Assembly (NCBI GenBank): GCA_030549495.1
Contig: JAUIRK010001028.1
Coordinates: 496,001-560,000 of the forward strand
Direction: 5' to 3'
DNA from: Nectonema munidae
Lineage: Eukaryota > Nematomorpha > Nectonematoida > Nectonematidae
DNA: 64,000 nt
Under the pieces are notes generated by a model. The model had not been told where the DNA came from and made no database searches. It saw only the letters and a program-made list of their open reading frames with translations. Below are positions 23,224 through 35,177 of the stretch, one piece after another. The translations under genes were made by a program, and so were the position numbers. Numbering within the stretch: position 1 is the first letter of the stretch; each line of letters starts with the position of its first letter.

Positions 23224-25830
23224 CAGAGGGGGCCCACAATAATTTTCTATAAGTAAGAGTTGCTGCTTGTTTATAAATAGATTGCATTAGAGGATGTAAT
23301 GATCATTCGAATACATGATAATGTAAGATAAGAGAATAAAAGAGGGAATGCAGACTTTCGAGTCAAACATCATGCCAAGCTGTTTTGAAATTCCTATCAA
23401 AAATATTTTACAAACGAACGGTGTGTGAGAGCTATATAATAATAATAATCCATTATTTAAATATGCATACAATCAATAAGCAATGTTTATCACATTGTCT
23501 CCTTGTAGTATTTTTGAGCAAACACATGTTGATCCACTAGATTTTCTCATCTTCTGTCACAGCGATTCTATTTCTCTTTTCGTTTTTCTCTTCCGCTTTC
23601 TCTGCTAAAACTCAATCACTCAACTCAAGCTCTCTTCTCTTGTTTAAGCTCTCCTATCTCATTCAGCTCTTTTCTCTCTAATTTGTATTTGGAGTTAAAT
23701 TAAAAATAATTTTATTTTATCTCATTAGAAATTAGTTTTTAGCGAAATATAAGTTCAATATTTTCAGAACCTTTCTTCATGATACCAAAGTTCAGCTATT
23801 CAAATTAATCACAGAGTATTATTGGTAAAAATTTAGTTTCATCAATACAACAAACATTTTGCAAAAATGAACATTTGTTTGTTTTTAAATGAGAGAAAAA
23901 TAGTTTTCAATCGTTACAATTTTATATCAATGAATATTGTCAGACTCGCATTAAAAATTTTTTCAACAAAGGTCACTTAATCATTATCAGTACGTTTGTT
24001 ACATTTGAAAACTTTAATTTTTTTCAAGTCAAGAAATTTTTTTCAATAGCTATTTGGGAATTAATATTTTGACTAGCCCTTCAGTTTAAAAGCAAAAATA
24101 CTCTATTTTTTAATATTTGAGCAGAGATATTTTTTATAATGTTCGATTGTTAAATTTTGTAAGTTACACTGTACATAATTAATTAAATCATTTTTTTTAA
24201 GAAAATTTGTTGATTATTATAATATCGAAACAAAATGTTTCAGTTGATAAAAATGTACTTGATCTATTTATGACAGCTGTCAGAATTTTATTTGTAGACA
24301 GAAATAGTCAAAAAACGCAATGATTTTTTTGTTCTCATATACTATGATTTTTATGATTTATGTTAGTTTAAATAGTCTTATGATTTTGTGTTCTTAGACT
24401 TAAATAATTTTATGAAAATTGATTAAACTACCATTTTTTGTATACCATGATTCCTTACAAAATGTAAAAATACAAGCGTTACCAAATCATCCTATAAGGA
24501 TATTAGCTACTTCAACGTTGGCTTTTGCTGCTTATAAAAACTTGAAAATATCAAATAAACTCTTATTCTTTATGCCTCTTATTATTTTGAAATTATTCTG
24601 AAAACAGACAGTTTTATTTTAGAATAGCTAAAGTTTATTTTGTTTCCTTCTCTCTAATGTTAATTACGTAGCAAATTTTTCAATTTTGAGTAAAAGGTAA
24701 GCTAAATAATCGTGGGTGTGTTTTCATTGACAAGGCACTGATATACCGCTTATGTCAAACTATGAACAAATTGGCATCGATGAGGAATCGAATCCAGTGG
24801 CTTTCGTGCTGAGCCCATCATCTCAACCATGCCACCCATAGAGTATGCTGTAGGGGATACGTCAAATTAGTTTTAAAAAAACTTAAGATACTGTAAATTT
24901 TTTTAGTTTTTGTTGAAGACCTCTAACTTTTTCTAATAGACTTTTTTTCCTTTTAAACTATTTTTTGAATGATGCTGAGAAAATTGAAGTAATGCAATCT
25001 TAATTTATTGTTTGATTTTTGTTTGCACAATTTTAAATTTATTGTATACCCTTTTTTGAGAGTCTAACTAACTTACACTTATTCTTATACACTAAAAAGA
25101 ATGAAAAATTCTAATACCAATTTTCTAACTTTAGTTCTGTTTTACATTTTTGATAGAAATTACCTCAGAAGAGTTATGTAATTTGGATGTGTTTTTTATT
25201 TTTTTTCTCAATAAAACATTTTTATTTTTTAGGAAGAAGAAATGGAACAACTGAAAATTAATGAATGATTTTTTTCATTCAATAAAATTTCCATTTTTTT
25301 TATTGTTAATTGATATCTTTACCCCTTTTCTACACATAATTTGGAGATAGTGCGCATCTATTTGAAGTGAGAAAGAAGGAGCTATATATAAGTCCTCATT
25401 CATTGTTGACTTTAAGCTTAATGGGGCGAGGGTTAAAGTTTACATTAAGCTTAATTAAGAATGAAATAGAATAGACAAGAGAGGAGTAGAAATTCAGAAA
25501 AATGTGTTGTCTTTTTTGGAAGACGATTGAAAGTCCGCCCCCTCCAATAATTTCAAAGATGTGCGCCCCTGAATCAATCACATTTTTTTCATATAAACAT
25601 CGCAGGGTGTCTAGTAGACTCTTTTCATTCAGACTACATTCACTCATATAAAACTCTCCAACTTCCAGCTATTTGTGTTCAGTTGTTTTCTCTATCAATC
25701 AAATATCTTTTCATCAATTCCTGTAGTGTCTCTGATAGACTACTTCATTTTCAAATGAAAAGCCTATTCGCCCCCCCCCCTCCCCCCTAAGAATTTTGCA
25801 TTTTTTAAACTAATGCATATGCGATATGCA
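23224..25830. repeat. Inverted-repeat block X, left copy
   Basis: It starts CAGAGGGGGCCCACAATAAT, a diverged form of the CAGGGGCGCACATCC end seen at 42631, and runs to a poly-C stretch and TTAAACTAATGCATAT near 25800-25830. It matches 40425-42631 in reverse orientation over several long blocks: the GAGAGAAAAGAGAG-type purine strand near 23560-23690, a tRNA-like block (24735-24850) and 25570-25800. It lacks the 42 bp minisatellite of the right copy. There is no coding function. Confidence 0.7.
24735..24850 (-). repeat. tRNA-like (SINE-type) segment
   Basis: The minus strand contains GGGTGGCATGGTTGAGATGA then GGATTCGATTCC, close to a pol III B box (GGTTCGANTCC), at tRNA-like spacing. It is present inside both copies of block X. 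It could be a tRNA-derived SINE head; cloverleaf folding was not checked. Confidence 0.4.
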
Positions 25831-25836
25831 AATTAA

Positions 25837-25966
25837 CCGGTTATCGACCATAGTCGACATATGTCGACTTTACAAAAATATGAATCGTCTGCCTTTATTA
25901 ATGCTTTTAAATACAAATCTTCTGCTTTGCATTAGATATCGTCTGATTATTCTGGTCGATAACGAG
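25837..25966. mobile_element. TTAA MITE, subfamily F
   Basis: 130 bp with TTAA at 25833-25836 and 25967-25970. The ends are CCGGTTATCGACCA and TGGTCGATAACGAG. It carries a perfect 18 bp palindrome, AGTCGACATATGTCGACT, at 25852-25869, and AATCGTCTGC and ATATCGTCTGAT in the core. Confidence 0.85.
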
Positions 25967-26119
25967 TTAAAATAAAATATTTTCGCTGGAAGTATAGTAT
26001 TTAAATTTCACCAATTTTGTAAAAAAAATATAAAGTAGTCTTATAAATTTAGATATGCGTTGAATACACTCTATTTTAAAGGATTGCTTGAATATTTGGT
26101 CTCCCGCGGTATTTCCAGA

Positions 26120-26183
26120 CCACTAATTTTTAAAATTGCTAAAAAAAATTCGCCCCCAATAATTTTGAAGTTGTGCGCCCCTG
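26120..26183. repeat. CAGGGGCGCAC-type element end
   Basis: Ends CGCCCCCAATAATTTTGAAG then TTGTGCGCCCCTG (26171-26183). The same end, in either orientation, occurs at 25558-25571, 37900-37914 and 42617-42631, usually beside a C or G run. It is probably the terminal repeat of a hAT-like family; the partner end of this copy is not clear. Confidence 0.5.
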
Positions 26184-26336
26184 GTCTTTACGTATGTATA
26201 CGCAGCCCCTTTTCAAAGTACAGTGTCAAAACGGATTTTAATGGGGCCGAACTATAAGAAAGTGTCTATATTTATATATTTCAGGGGGAGGGGAGGCAAA
26301 ATAAATGTCAACATGAAAAAAAGAAGAAGACAATAC

Positions 26337-27306
26337 TTAGAGATTTGGATATGTAGGTCGGGCGAACTCCTTTGATCTTGAGTCGTCTGATGAGTTCAGT
26401 AGCTTCAATCTTGTGCACAAGATTGACCACCATGACATGAGGCTCGTATGTGATAGAGGAGGAAAAGCACTTGATTTCCAAAGTGTTTTTGAAGGTTGGC
26501 AGGAGTTTGATGAAATTCGTCAAGTTTATGGGCCACGGTAGGCGCCTGGGTTCTGCATTTTGCGTCTTTGGGGGTAGGGCTGGGGGAAGAGGAACGACTT
26601 CGCTATTTAACTTAATGCAAAGGCTTGAAGGTATGTGGTCATCTTGTTGGTCGGTGTGACCAGCAGTGTAGACTTTGAATCTTAGCTGGATTTGGTAGCC
26701 AAACTCTATGGCCCCACTAGGAGCAACGACGGTGGAAGACTTGATCAATTTTATCATTTTTTCAGTGAGCTTGAAGAAGTGGGTGGAGTAGTGGTAAAAC
26801 GACGTCCCTCCCACTTGATAACTCTCCTTCTTTATGAAGATTGAAACTGGCTTCGCGATTTCATCGATGATTTCGTAGAAGGCAAGCGGCTTAAACCTTT
26901 GACAAGTGGTCAACGCCGAAGAAAGAAGGTCCATTTGGTTGAGTTGCAGAGTAGCAGTCAAATTCTCGTTCAAGGCCACTTCCTTGTTGTTGGGAGGGGG
27001 CGCTAAGGGCGTTGTTTTGCCAGAGGCGTACATGTGGTCGTTTGTGGGGAAGGCGATGGAGTTTAATTCATAGATTTTGGCTTTAATGGCGGAATTGGCG
27101 AAGGGCACGATGGCCAAGGCACGACTTTGCAGCGCACACTTCAAGCCAGTCCTATCGCGACCCGCAAACGAGAGGAGAACGCGCAATTCATTGACGCGCA
27201 AATTTCGCACTATCTTCTTCAGTTCTTGGTTTGTGTCTGTTCGATTCGCCTGGGAATTTGAAGGAGGCTGCGATGCTTTGCTATTCGCTGCTTTGCTTCG
27301 TGGCAT
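26337..27306 (-). CDS. PIAS: PIAS first coding exon: SAP and PINIT domains
   Basis: 323 codons plus one base. The start is the first ATG in frame, at 27306-27304 (MPRSKAANSK); the frame extends upstream but without ATG. Residues 33-67 form the SAP DNA-binding motif (LRVNELRVLLSFAGRDRTG), including the LxxLL-type LRVLL. Residues about 135-300 form the PINIT domain, with FYEIIDEIAKPVS, QIQLRFKVYT, DDHIPSSLCIKLN and PWPINLTNFIKL, the PINL replacing the name-giving PINIT. It ends KGVRPTYISKSL plus one base, at donor GTATTG (26336). In vertebrates this region is divided among several exons; here it is one. The exon is clearly richer in G+C than its surroundings and has no stop, so it is a live host gene. 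Confidence 0.9.
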
Positions 27307-28289
27307 TTGATACAAATTTTCCAGAGGAAAAATGGTAACGAACAAAACAATCGACTATATATTTTGAAGGAAGGAAAAAATTATAGAAAAGAGGACATAT
27401 TTTTTTTAGAAAACTTGCAGAAGTAGGCGTTAACACATAATTGAAAAAAATCTAGAAGTAGCAAATCTAAAAAAAATTTAAAATGTCGAAATATGTAATC
27501 AGATTAAAAGTACATTTTATAGCTTTATAGTGTTTAAACTGTAATAAATACGCTTTGAAAAAATCAATAAACATATACATTAGTTTTGATAAAATCGATA
27601 AAAAAAAATATTGATTTTTTCATCGTGCAGTTTTATTTATATTATGTATGCGATCATATTTCTAATTGAAAGGCAAGCTCAGAGATGTCGTGGTGAGAGG
27701 ATGAGTTTTATATATGTTAAATAAATGCTAAGCTTTACACAAGTCAGTGATGAAGTTCAACCATAATGTAGCTTGTAAGTTATGATACAAGGGTATCAGT
27801 TAACGGTGATGAGAAAAAAAAAGATACTCTAAAATCGATATACAAACAAATCAAATCAATATATAGCATTTGTTCTTACTATGTCAATAAAAGAAGAAAT
27901 CAATATATTGAAAAATAATGAAGGAGCTGCTACATGGACAAGAGTTATTGTTTATAGCTTACCATTTTTTACGTGGCGATATGTAATCTTCACTTGACTT
28001 ACCAAGATGTTGAATAGTATTTGGACATATACGTTCTTTATAAGAAGCAAGAAAAAATAGTACTAAAAGTTTCTCATTCAGGGGATTTGTGCGAAAAATT
28101 TAAATAGTAATTAATCATTACGCCAAAAATTATTCTATTTCGCATGAATATCAAAAAGGCATACAAGAATATTTAGTGTTTTTATATATTATTTTATACA
28201 AAAATTAGCATTTTTATTATTGCCCATTATTTTTACTATCTTTTAAAACTGATAAATCATAATTTTTCAATAAATATAAAAATTTTCAT
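27307..28289. other. Upstream flank of PIAS; AT-rich
   Basis: It should hold the PIAS promoter or 5' UTR. No TATA-like element could be singled out from the general AT background, and no other gene is supported. Confidence 0.4.
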
Positions 28290-29035
28290 AGTTTTATTAT
28301 TTGTGTCTTTCAAACTGTTCAAAGTTTTACGATATTTGAAAAATTCTGAAATTAAAGAACATCTTAAAGCTATTGAAGAAACTTTGAATTTAAAATCTGT
28401 AGATCTTGCAAATGTTATTATAATAAATACCCTACAAGTAATTTTAGAAGATTTGATTGTCTTTTATAATTTTTCTTCTTGTAGAAAAATAGTGGAGACA
28501 TCAATTCATTTTTCATGATATAAGTAATATTACAATTGAACAAGCACAACAGACATATTTTATTGATGATATTTTCAAAATGAGTCGCTCACAAGAGGAA
28601 GAAAAGGCGTCTTAAGTTTTATATTATATGATGAAATAATTGAGCGTTGTATTAATGAAATATCATCTAGGATACTTTTTTTAAATGTATCATTTATCAA
28701 GAGTTTGTTTTGTTTCAGAATATCAAAAGAACAAATTCCTTTGATCTAATCTATGTTTGTATTATGGCCTTAAATGAAAGTTTCCTCCAATTAGAATTTT
28801 TGAAAGTTTTGTTAGATCACCTAAATATCAATTGCGATCAAATTTTCCAAAGTTGGAAAAAATTGCTATTAAAACAATTTTCTCCCTCTATATTCATAAT
28901 GAATTTCTTGATATATTAAAACTTAATCCATATAAAGAAGCTCTACCCAATCTGTATAAATTATACGCATAATAGATTTGAATGCGTTATCTTTAGAAGA
29001 CATATCAGATATTTTTAAGGAGCATTGACTATTGG
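28290..29035 (+). pseudogene. hAT-like transposase relic (ZMYM1-like?)
   Basis: Plus-strand fragments in changing frames: YLKNSEIKEHLKAIEETLNL (28330-28400), YDEIIERCINEISSRI (about 28627), SFDLIYVCIMALNESFLQLE (28737), then 'NEFLDILKLNPYKEALPNLY' (about 28903). The pattern of long helices, with 'Y.d.iE...EI..RF' followed by 'f...i.aL....fl', resembles the C-terminal half of ZMYM1/52K-repressor-like hAT proteins. No catalytic block or zinc finger is visible, so the assignment is tentative. Confidence 0.4.
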
Positions 29036-29068
29036 AATAAGCACAGCCTCTTATGAAAATCAACGTAA

Positions 29069-29165
29069 TCCTTTGAGGACCGATGGAACACCGGTGTCCC
29101 AGGAAATGAAAATCGTCTGCTTTAGATATACAAAATTGCTTTGAAAAAATAAAGCAGACGATAAG
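29069..29165. mobile_element. TTAA MITE, subfamily G, truncated
   Basis: Starts TCCTTTGAGGACC after GTAA (an altered TTAA), with a perfect palindrome ACACCGGTGT at 29088-29097 and AAATCGTCTGC plus AGCAGACGATAAG in the core. The right end is missing. It shares its palindrome with the copy at 8608. Confidence 0.65.
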
Positions 29166-29522
29166 TCTTCAAAAAAAGTCTTCATAAATGAAAGAAGCAT
29201 GATGCTACATAGGAGAAAAAGAAATTTGACTATTTTATCCAGTCTAACACTGTTCCGAAAAATTTTTGAAAGAGTTTTCAAAGAAAAATCGTTGTTTTAA
29301 TTTTAAAATATTACTTTTTGAATTAGTTACCTCCAAGAATTTCATTTGTGAACCATTTAGCCCCCCCCCCCCACCCCTCCTATTAAACTTTCTAGCTACG
29401 TTACTGATCATAACCTAACCATTATCATGTCTCATCATCATTATAACCATTTTATCATCATCATCATAAACCATTATAATTATATCTCTTAGCATTGTCA
29501 TCGACTTCATCGTCATCTATCA

Positions 29523-29760
29523 CAGTGATTCCCAACCTTTTTTTTATCCCATGGAGCCCTGCACCAAAATATTTGTCATTCGGACCCCCTCACGAAAAAA
29601 CTTACATTCTATCAAAGTTACGAAGAAAGTAACATTCATTTTTGGCGGTTAAACTTTTTTTAATTGAAGCAGTTTACTTGCCACATTTTAATCTCTACTC
29701 TAGATCAAAGCGATCTATATTCACCAAAAAAGAGACCTCTTTCTTACATTTTTTCCATTT
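29523..29760. mobile_element. hAT-like element end
   Basis: Begins CAGTGATTCCCAACCTTTTT, a typical hAT terminus, then CCATGGAGCCCTGCACC. No matching right end was found, so it may be a fragment. Confidence 0.4.
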
Positions 29761-30449
29761 AGCGCATAAAGGATAAAAGATGATTTTTAAAAATAAAGAA
29801 ATTGATGCTTCGACCTATATTGATTTATTATCAAAAAAATAAAGGGAAAAATACGTATAATTATCTTTTTAAATATATAACCGCAATATTTTATAAGCTA
29901 TTGGGCAATTCCACGCAAAGGTTTACCTGAAAGCTCAATTTTTAAAATAGCCGTATCATATCAAAACTTGTACCACATTGAAGCTATTTATTTAAATTTA
30001 TTAAAAATTAACTTCTTTGTTCAAACTTTTCAGGTTTAAAGAATTTTGTGGGAACAAAAGATAAACAAAAGTGTTTTCTCATTAGTTTGAAAAAATCCTA
30101 AAATTTAATCATGATTACTCAAAAACTAAAAAAAATTGTTAAACTATTGATTTGTTTATATTTACTGTCTCATTCATCAAGTAATTAAATATTCCTTAAA
30201 ATTTCGGTATACTGTGATAAGAATGAAAATATTTTCAAAATGCACTTCATGCTTCAATAGAGCATATTTAATTTTTTTTTTATATCAATAGTTTAATTGA
30301 TTATATTAATTTAAATTTTGTCACGCTATTACTTTTTTGATGATCGCTTGGCGGTAACATTATGCCAGTCATGAAATATTGAGTTGATTGATTTTTATTT
30401 TAGTTATTGTCTTAAATATCAATGTGTGCATCTGGCTGTGTTTATGTTG
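29761..30449. other. AT-rich sequence without a recognised gene
   Basis: No supported feature. Confidence 0.4.
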
Positions 30450-30485
30450 AGTGATTTCTTTTTTCTCGGATAGAGGAGCTGCTTC

Positions 30486-31129
30486 TCAATTTAGGCGGAA
30501 GTTTATAGCATCATGGCATTTTTCCTACATCTCATGGTAAAGGCACAGTTGATGGAATCGGTGGTCATGTCAAGCGAATTGTGTGGAATACATGTCATGC
30601 TGGCGACTATGTTCACAATGCCGAGCTGCAAAAAGAGTGAATGCCATTAAAGTTCTCTACGTGTCAAAAAGCGAAGTAGAAAATTCAAAGGAGCTTCTTA
30701 CTGGCAGATGGCAAGAAACCATAGCACTACCTGATACCCACCCGTGCTACTCACACTGTTATTCCAATCGAGAAGATGTTGTTCGTTATGCCATGCATGC
30801 GATAAGCACAAACTATAAAACATTTCAACATCTAGCAAGCTCTTTTTTCTTCGATGAAAATAATTATTCGTGACTTCATACTCATTAGATATCAAGGAGA
30901 ACAAAAGATGTTTGATTACGCAGTCCAAGTAATAGAAATTCATCAAAAAGATTACTATATAGTCCACCTTGGTAAAAGTGATACCAAAGGGCTAGTTTTT
31001 GTGGTTAAGGATCTGACTGACAAGTTTGCATGGAATGAAGAATCCCAGATTGTTAAAAATTTATCTTCTCCGAGGATGGACAATAAAGAAAAATACCGAT
31101 TTACAGTGCCGATTCTAGAGGCCAACTAA
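30486..31129 (+). pseudogene. Fragment of an unrecognised family with HGKG.VDGIGG motif
   Basis: Two plus-strand frames. The first (to 30873) contains, with one frame change near 30530, GKGTVDGIGGHVKRIVWNTC, HAGDYVHNAELQKR, AIKVLYVSKSEVEN and LTGRWQETIALPDTHP. The second (30854-31129) contains DFILIRYQGEQKMFDYAVQV, EIHQKDYYIVHLGKSDTKGL and SSPRMDNKEKYRFTVPILEAN minus its last residue, then a stop. I recall this 'HGKG-VDGIGG-VKR ... W ... IxDFVLVRY' layout from uncharacterised arthropod and cnidarian proteins that look transposon-linked, but I cannot name it. It is the 3' part only; the second frame overlaps the end of the first. It ends about 170 bp before the (TCA)n array. Confidence 0.5.
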
Positions 31130-31298
31130 TGCTTTATCAAATAAAGTATAAATCTAATGTGCTAATAAATTTGTTCTAGAAAATCAAATAACTTCTTTAG
31201 TTTATTTTGGCATTTATGTTATACGGTTTCAAGTTGATTTTTTCAAACATCACCACCATAAAGCCTCTGGTCACGCTCTTACTGTCACACTGTTACCG

Positions 31299-32009
31299 TC
31301 ATCATCATCATCATCATCACCACCTCATTCATCATGATCATCACATCATCATCATTATCATCATCATCACCTCATTCATCATGATCATCATCATCATCAT
31401 CATCACCTCATTCATCATGATCATCACATCATCATCATCATCATCATCACCTCATTCATCATGATCATCACATCATCATCATCATCATCATCACCTCATT
31501 CATCATGATCATCACATCATCATCATCACCTCATTCATCATGATCATCACATCATCATCATCATCATCACCTCATTCATCATGATCATCACATCATCATC
31601 ATTATCATTATCATCATCATCATCATCATCACCTCATTCATCATGATCATCACATCATCATCATCATTATCATCATCACATCATCATCATCATCATTACC
31701 TCATTCATCATGATCATCACATCATCATCATCATCATTATCATTATCATCATCATCATCATCACCTCATTCATCATCATCATCATCACCTCATTCATCAT
31801 GATCATCACATCATCATCATCATCATCATCATCACCTCATTCATCATGATCATCACATCATCATCATTATCATCATCATGATCATCATCATCATCACCTC
31901 ATTCATCATGATCATCACATCATCATCATCATCATTATCATCATCACATCATCATCATCACCTCATTCATCATGATCATCACATCATCATCATTATCATT
32001 ATCATCATC
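31299..32009. repeat. (TCA)n array with higher-order units
   Basis: About 0.7 kb of TCA repeats, punctuated by recurrent 'CACCTCATTCATCATGATCA' units, so it has a higher-order period of roughly 30-60 bp. It stops exactly where LINE copy 1 begins. Its reading frames give only poly-His, poly-Ile and poly-Ser. Confidence 0.95.
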
Positions 32010-34965
32010 CCTTGTCTCTAAATCAATATCAAATCTTACCACTTCTTCTTGTCTTACATCTGTTTCAAAAAACTAGAACTCTCCAAATCTTGTAATTTTA
32101 TTTTATGGAATGTATGTTCTTTACAAAACAAATTTATAGAAGTCACTGATTTTTTCATAGCCAAGAAAATTGATGTTGCTTTTATCTGTGAAACATGGTT
32201 TTCTAGTGAAACAAATGCATCTATAATCCAGCTTGCTAGGAATGATTATGAAATAAAACATTGTTACCGTGCTACAAGAGGCGGAGGCGTAGCCATATTT
32301 TATAGAAAAGGTATCAAAGCAAACCAAATTGTTTTAAAATGTTATGAAACATTCGAATCAATTGGATGTGTCCTAAAGTTTTCAACATTTAAAGTTTTAT
32401 TTCTTCTCATATATAGATTGACTAAATGCAAGCTTGCTGACTTCTTAATGGAAATTTATGATATGATTCAGAGCTTCAAAACAACTACCTATCATTTAGT
32501 TGTATTGGGTGACTTTAATTTACATTTGGAAAACTTGCACAACATTCCTGCTCAAAAGTTTTTGAAGTTACTTGACGCTTTTTCATTATATCCGTTACTG
32601 CTAAAAACGACACACATTGCTGGTCACTGTCTTGACAGCATTTTCTGTGATGCACACCTGAAATCCTATTTTACCACTGAAGTTTGCAATTTAGAACTTA
32701 GTGATCACTATCCTATTCTTTTTTCTTTGAGTCATTTCTTTTTACAAATGGCACACAGAAAAACTATTACTTTAAGAAACTTCTCCCTTCTTAATAAAGA
32801 TCAGTTCAAATAAGATTTATCAGCCAAACTTTTAAATATTGGAAATAACTGCTCTTTCACAAATTTTCTGAGTTTGATTGAAGAGACCACAAATTCCCAC
32901 GCTCCTTATGTTATCAAAAGCATAATCCCGTCAAGACCAAAATGGATCACATCTGAATTCATAAAATTGAGAAACCGAAGAAGAAAACAATATAACAAGT
33001 GGTTAAAGACACGTAGTCATGAGAGTCGTATTAACTATGAAACTCTTAGAAAGTCTACATGTCTTCTTTTTGAAAAAAACAAAGCAACATATTGTGAAAG
33101 TATAATAAACACTTCAATGAGTACAAAGTCTCTTTACAACTTTGTTAGAGTTATCTTGAATACAAAAAAGCAGAATGATTGTTTTTCTTTTACTGAAAAC
33201 AAAGTTGAATTGGCTAATACTTTCAATACTTTCTTTCATAGAAAAGCAAAAGAGATTCTCACTAGTTTAACAATGAGCAACTTTCATTTGCCTGACTCAA
33301 ACCTCATTATCCTAAACACCTACTGTCCTTTATTAGCAGAATTTCATCCAACAAATGAAGATGAACTTATAAAAATTGTTGCTTCACACGAAATTAAAAC
33401 TTGCCAACATGATAATATGAACTCTGAACTGTTAAAGTACTGCCTTGACATCTTTCTTCCTTTCTATATAAAGTTCATAAACGCGTCATTTATTCAAGGA
33501 AATTTCTTTTTCACTAAAAAAGCTGTTCTTACTCCAATACCAAAGAACCACTTTGCAGATATAGAAAATCTTAAAGATTTCAGACCTGTATCAACTTTAA
33601 CTTTTTTAAGCAAGCTTGCTGAACGAGTAGCATTCAACAGACTCTCTGATCATATTGATGTCAACAATTTGAACAATGATAGTAATTATGCTTTTAAAAA
33701 GCATCACAGTACTGAATCAATGATCTTTACTTTAGTAAATGACATACAACAGAATAAATCTAAAAACCTGCATACATTTCTTCTAGCCATAGACATTCAA
33801 TCAGCATTTGATACTCTTGACAGAGATATTTTACTCAATATTATGGAAAAAAAGATTGGTCTATGTTCTAATGCTTTAAATCGGCTTCATTCGTACTTTG
33901 AATGTAGGTCGCATTGTACGTCGATTGATGGTTTCTTATCCAAATCTATTGAGGCAGAACATGGGGTTCCACAAGGCTCTGTGCTTGGCCCGTTCTGTTT
34001 TAATATCTATGTTTCAGTTCTTCTTGACTTCATAAAAGATGCAGGCTTCAAAGTTCTAGCATATGCGGATGATATATATATTTACACTCCTTTCCATGAC
34101 AATTTTTCAGTTTTAACTTTACACAGAAGAATTCCAGAATTTTACTCAAAACTGAAGAAAGAAATGAATAAATTAAGACTGAAACTAAATGATAAAAAAA
34201 CACAATTAATTGTTTTTACTTCATCCTCTCAATCTTCTTTTGAAAAAATCAAAGTTGGAGAACTGGTTTTTGAAATCAAACAAGAAATAAACATTCTTGG
34301 AGTGCCACTTGACAAATTTCTTAATTTTGATGCTTTCATTATCAAAAAAGTTAAAGAGGGCTACATATTTTTGAAAAATTTAAGACCGCTGAAAAAAATT
34401 CTGTCAAAGAGTCATCTCAAAACGTTAGTTAATGCATACGTTGTGAATCGATTCGACTATTGCAACTCTCTTTTATATGGACTATCAAAAATTAAGCTAA
34501 GAAAACTTCAAATTTTGCAAAATGACTGTGCTCGTTTGATTCTTGGCAAAAAAAGGCATGAGAGTGTTACCAACTTTCTTCCAGAACTTCATTGGCTGAA
34601 CATTGAACAAAGAATTGCCTTTAAGAATATACTTCTAGTCTACAAATGCCAGAAATACAAGAAACCAAGTGCTTTAGCTTACACCATTGAAAAAAATAAC
34701 TCATTTTCTGTCATAACAACTTGTGATTACACAACTCCAGTCTATAAAGCATGTAAATTGTGGAATGTTTTGCCATCCTACTTAAAAGAAACTGAAACTT
34801 TGGAAATTTTTAGAAAAAATTTAAAAACTTATTTTTTTATCAATTTCAATGGAATGATAAGCTCATTGAACATGTATATATGAATTCTCTCATATCGCGT
34901 GACTGAACCTTTATATTTTAATATGTAGTTGCGCGTTAAATAAATAATTCCTTCCTTCCTTCCTT
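32010..34965 (+). mobile_element. Non-LTR retrotransposon (CR1/L2-like), copy 1, 5'-truncated
   Basis: Starts at the end of a (TCA)n array and finishes with AAATAAATAATTCCTTCC and a short (TTCC)n tail that runs straight into another (TCA)n array at 34966. It carries most of ORF2 (endonuclease and RT). ORF1 and the 5' UTR are absent. Confidence 0.85.
32049..34883 (+). pseudogene. LINE ORF2: APE endonuclease plus reverse transcriptase
   Basis: One frame runs through with a single in-frame TAA at 32811-32813 between the two domains. The N-terminal apurinic-like endonuclease shows FILWNVCSLQNK, FICETW (catalytic Glu), GGGVAIFY, LGDFNLH, DSIFC and SDHYPI (catalytic Asp-His). The RT shows FRPVSTLTFLSKLAERV, LLAIDIQSAFDTLDRDIL, HGVPQGSVLGPFCFNIYVS and the YADD box in LAYADDIYIY. 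The C-terminus has ARLILGKKRHESVTNFLPEL and HWLNIEQRIAFK, then LWNVLPSYLKETETLEIFRK. This layout is common in the CR1/L2 group. Because only one stop breaks it, this is the youngest-looking LINE in the window. The first methionine is missing, as expected of 5' truncation. Confidence 0.9.
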
Positions 34966-35177
34966 CATCATCACATCATCATCATCATCATCATCACCTC
35001 ATTCATCATGATCATCACATCATCATCATCATGATCATCACATCATCATCATCATGATCATCATCATCATCATCATATCATCATCATCATCATCAACCAC
35101 ATCATCATCAACCACATCATCATCATCATCATCATCATTATCATCATCACATCATCATCATCATCATCATGATCATC
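34966..35177. repeat. (TCA)n array between two LINE copies
   Basis: TCA repeats with the same CATGATCATCACATCATCA interruptions as the array at 31299-32009 and an internal pair of 'CATCATCATCAACCA' units. Confidence 0.95.

Larger units (their letters stand above)
12749..26336 (-). other. PIAS: PIAS intron 1 (13.6 kb)
   Basis: The donor GTATTG begins at 26336 and the acceptor AG ends at 12749. Contents on the two strands: a hAT, a 312 bp MITE, a LINE tail, two piggyBac relics, a ZBED5-type hAT, a 2.6 kb inverted-repeat unit and a TTAA MITE. No host exon was recognised inside. Confidence 0.75.
3268..27306 (-). other. PIAS: PIAS gene span (exons plus transposon-filled introns)
   Basis: Three exons on the minus strand add up to most of a PIAS SUMO E3 ligase: SAP and PINIT (26337-27306), SP-RING (12514-12748) and SIM tail (3268-3536). 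The first junction is phase 1 to phase 1 and reads KSL-I-KEKL, aligning with RALIKEKL in human PIAS1. The SP-RING exon leaves in phase 2 and the SIM exon enters in phase 1, so at least one exon between them is missing from this reading. In other PIAS proteins that piece follows the SP-RING with a conserved Asp-Gly-(Ser/Thr)-Trp. I scanned 3550-12500 for Gly-x-Trp and found no candidate with proper splice sites. PIAS enzymes hold charged Ubc9 through the SP-RING and promote SUMO transfer to nuclear proteins. Introns here are at least 13.6 and 9 kb. Confidence 0.75.

Noticed and set aside
31207-31849. ORFs rich in poly-His, poly-Ile and poly-Ser
   Set aside because: These are translations of the (TCA)n array in different frames, with no independent sign of coding.
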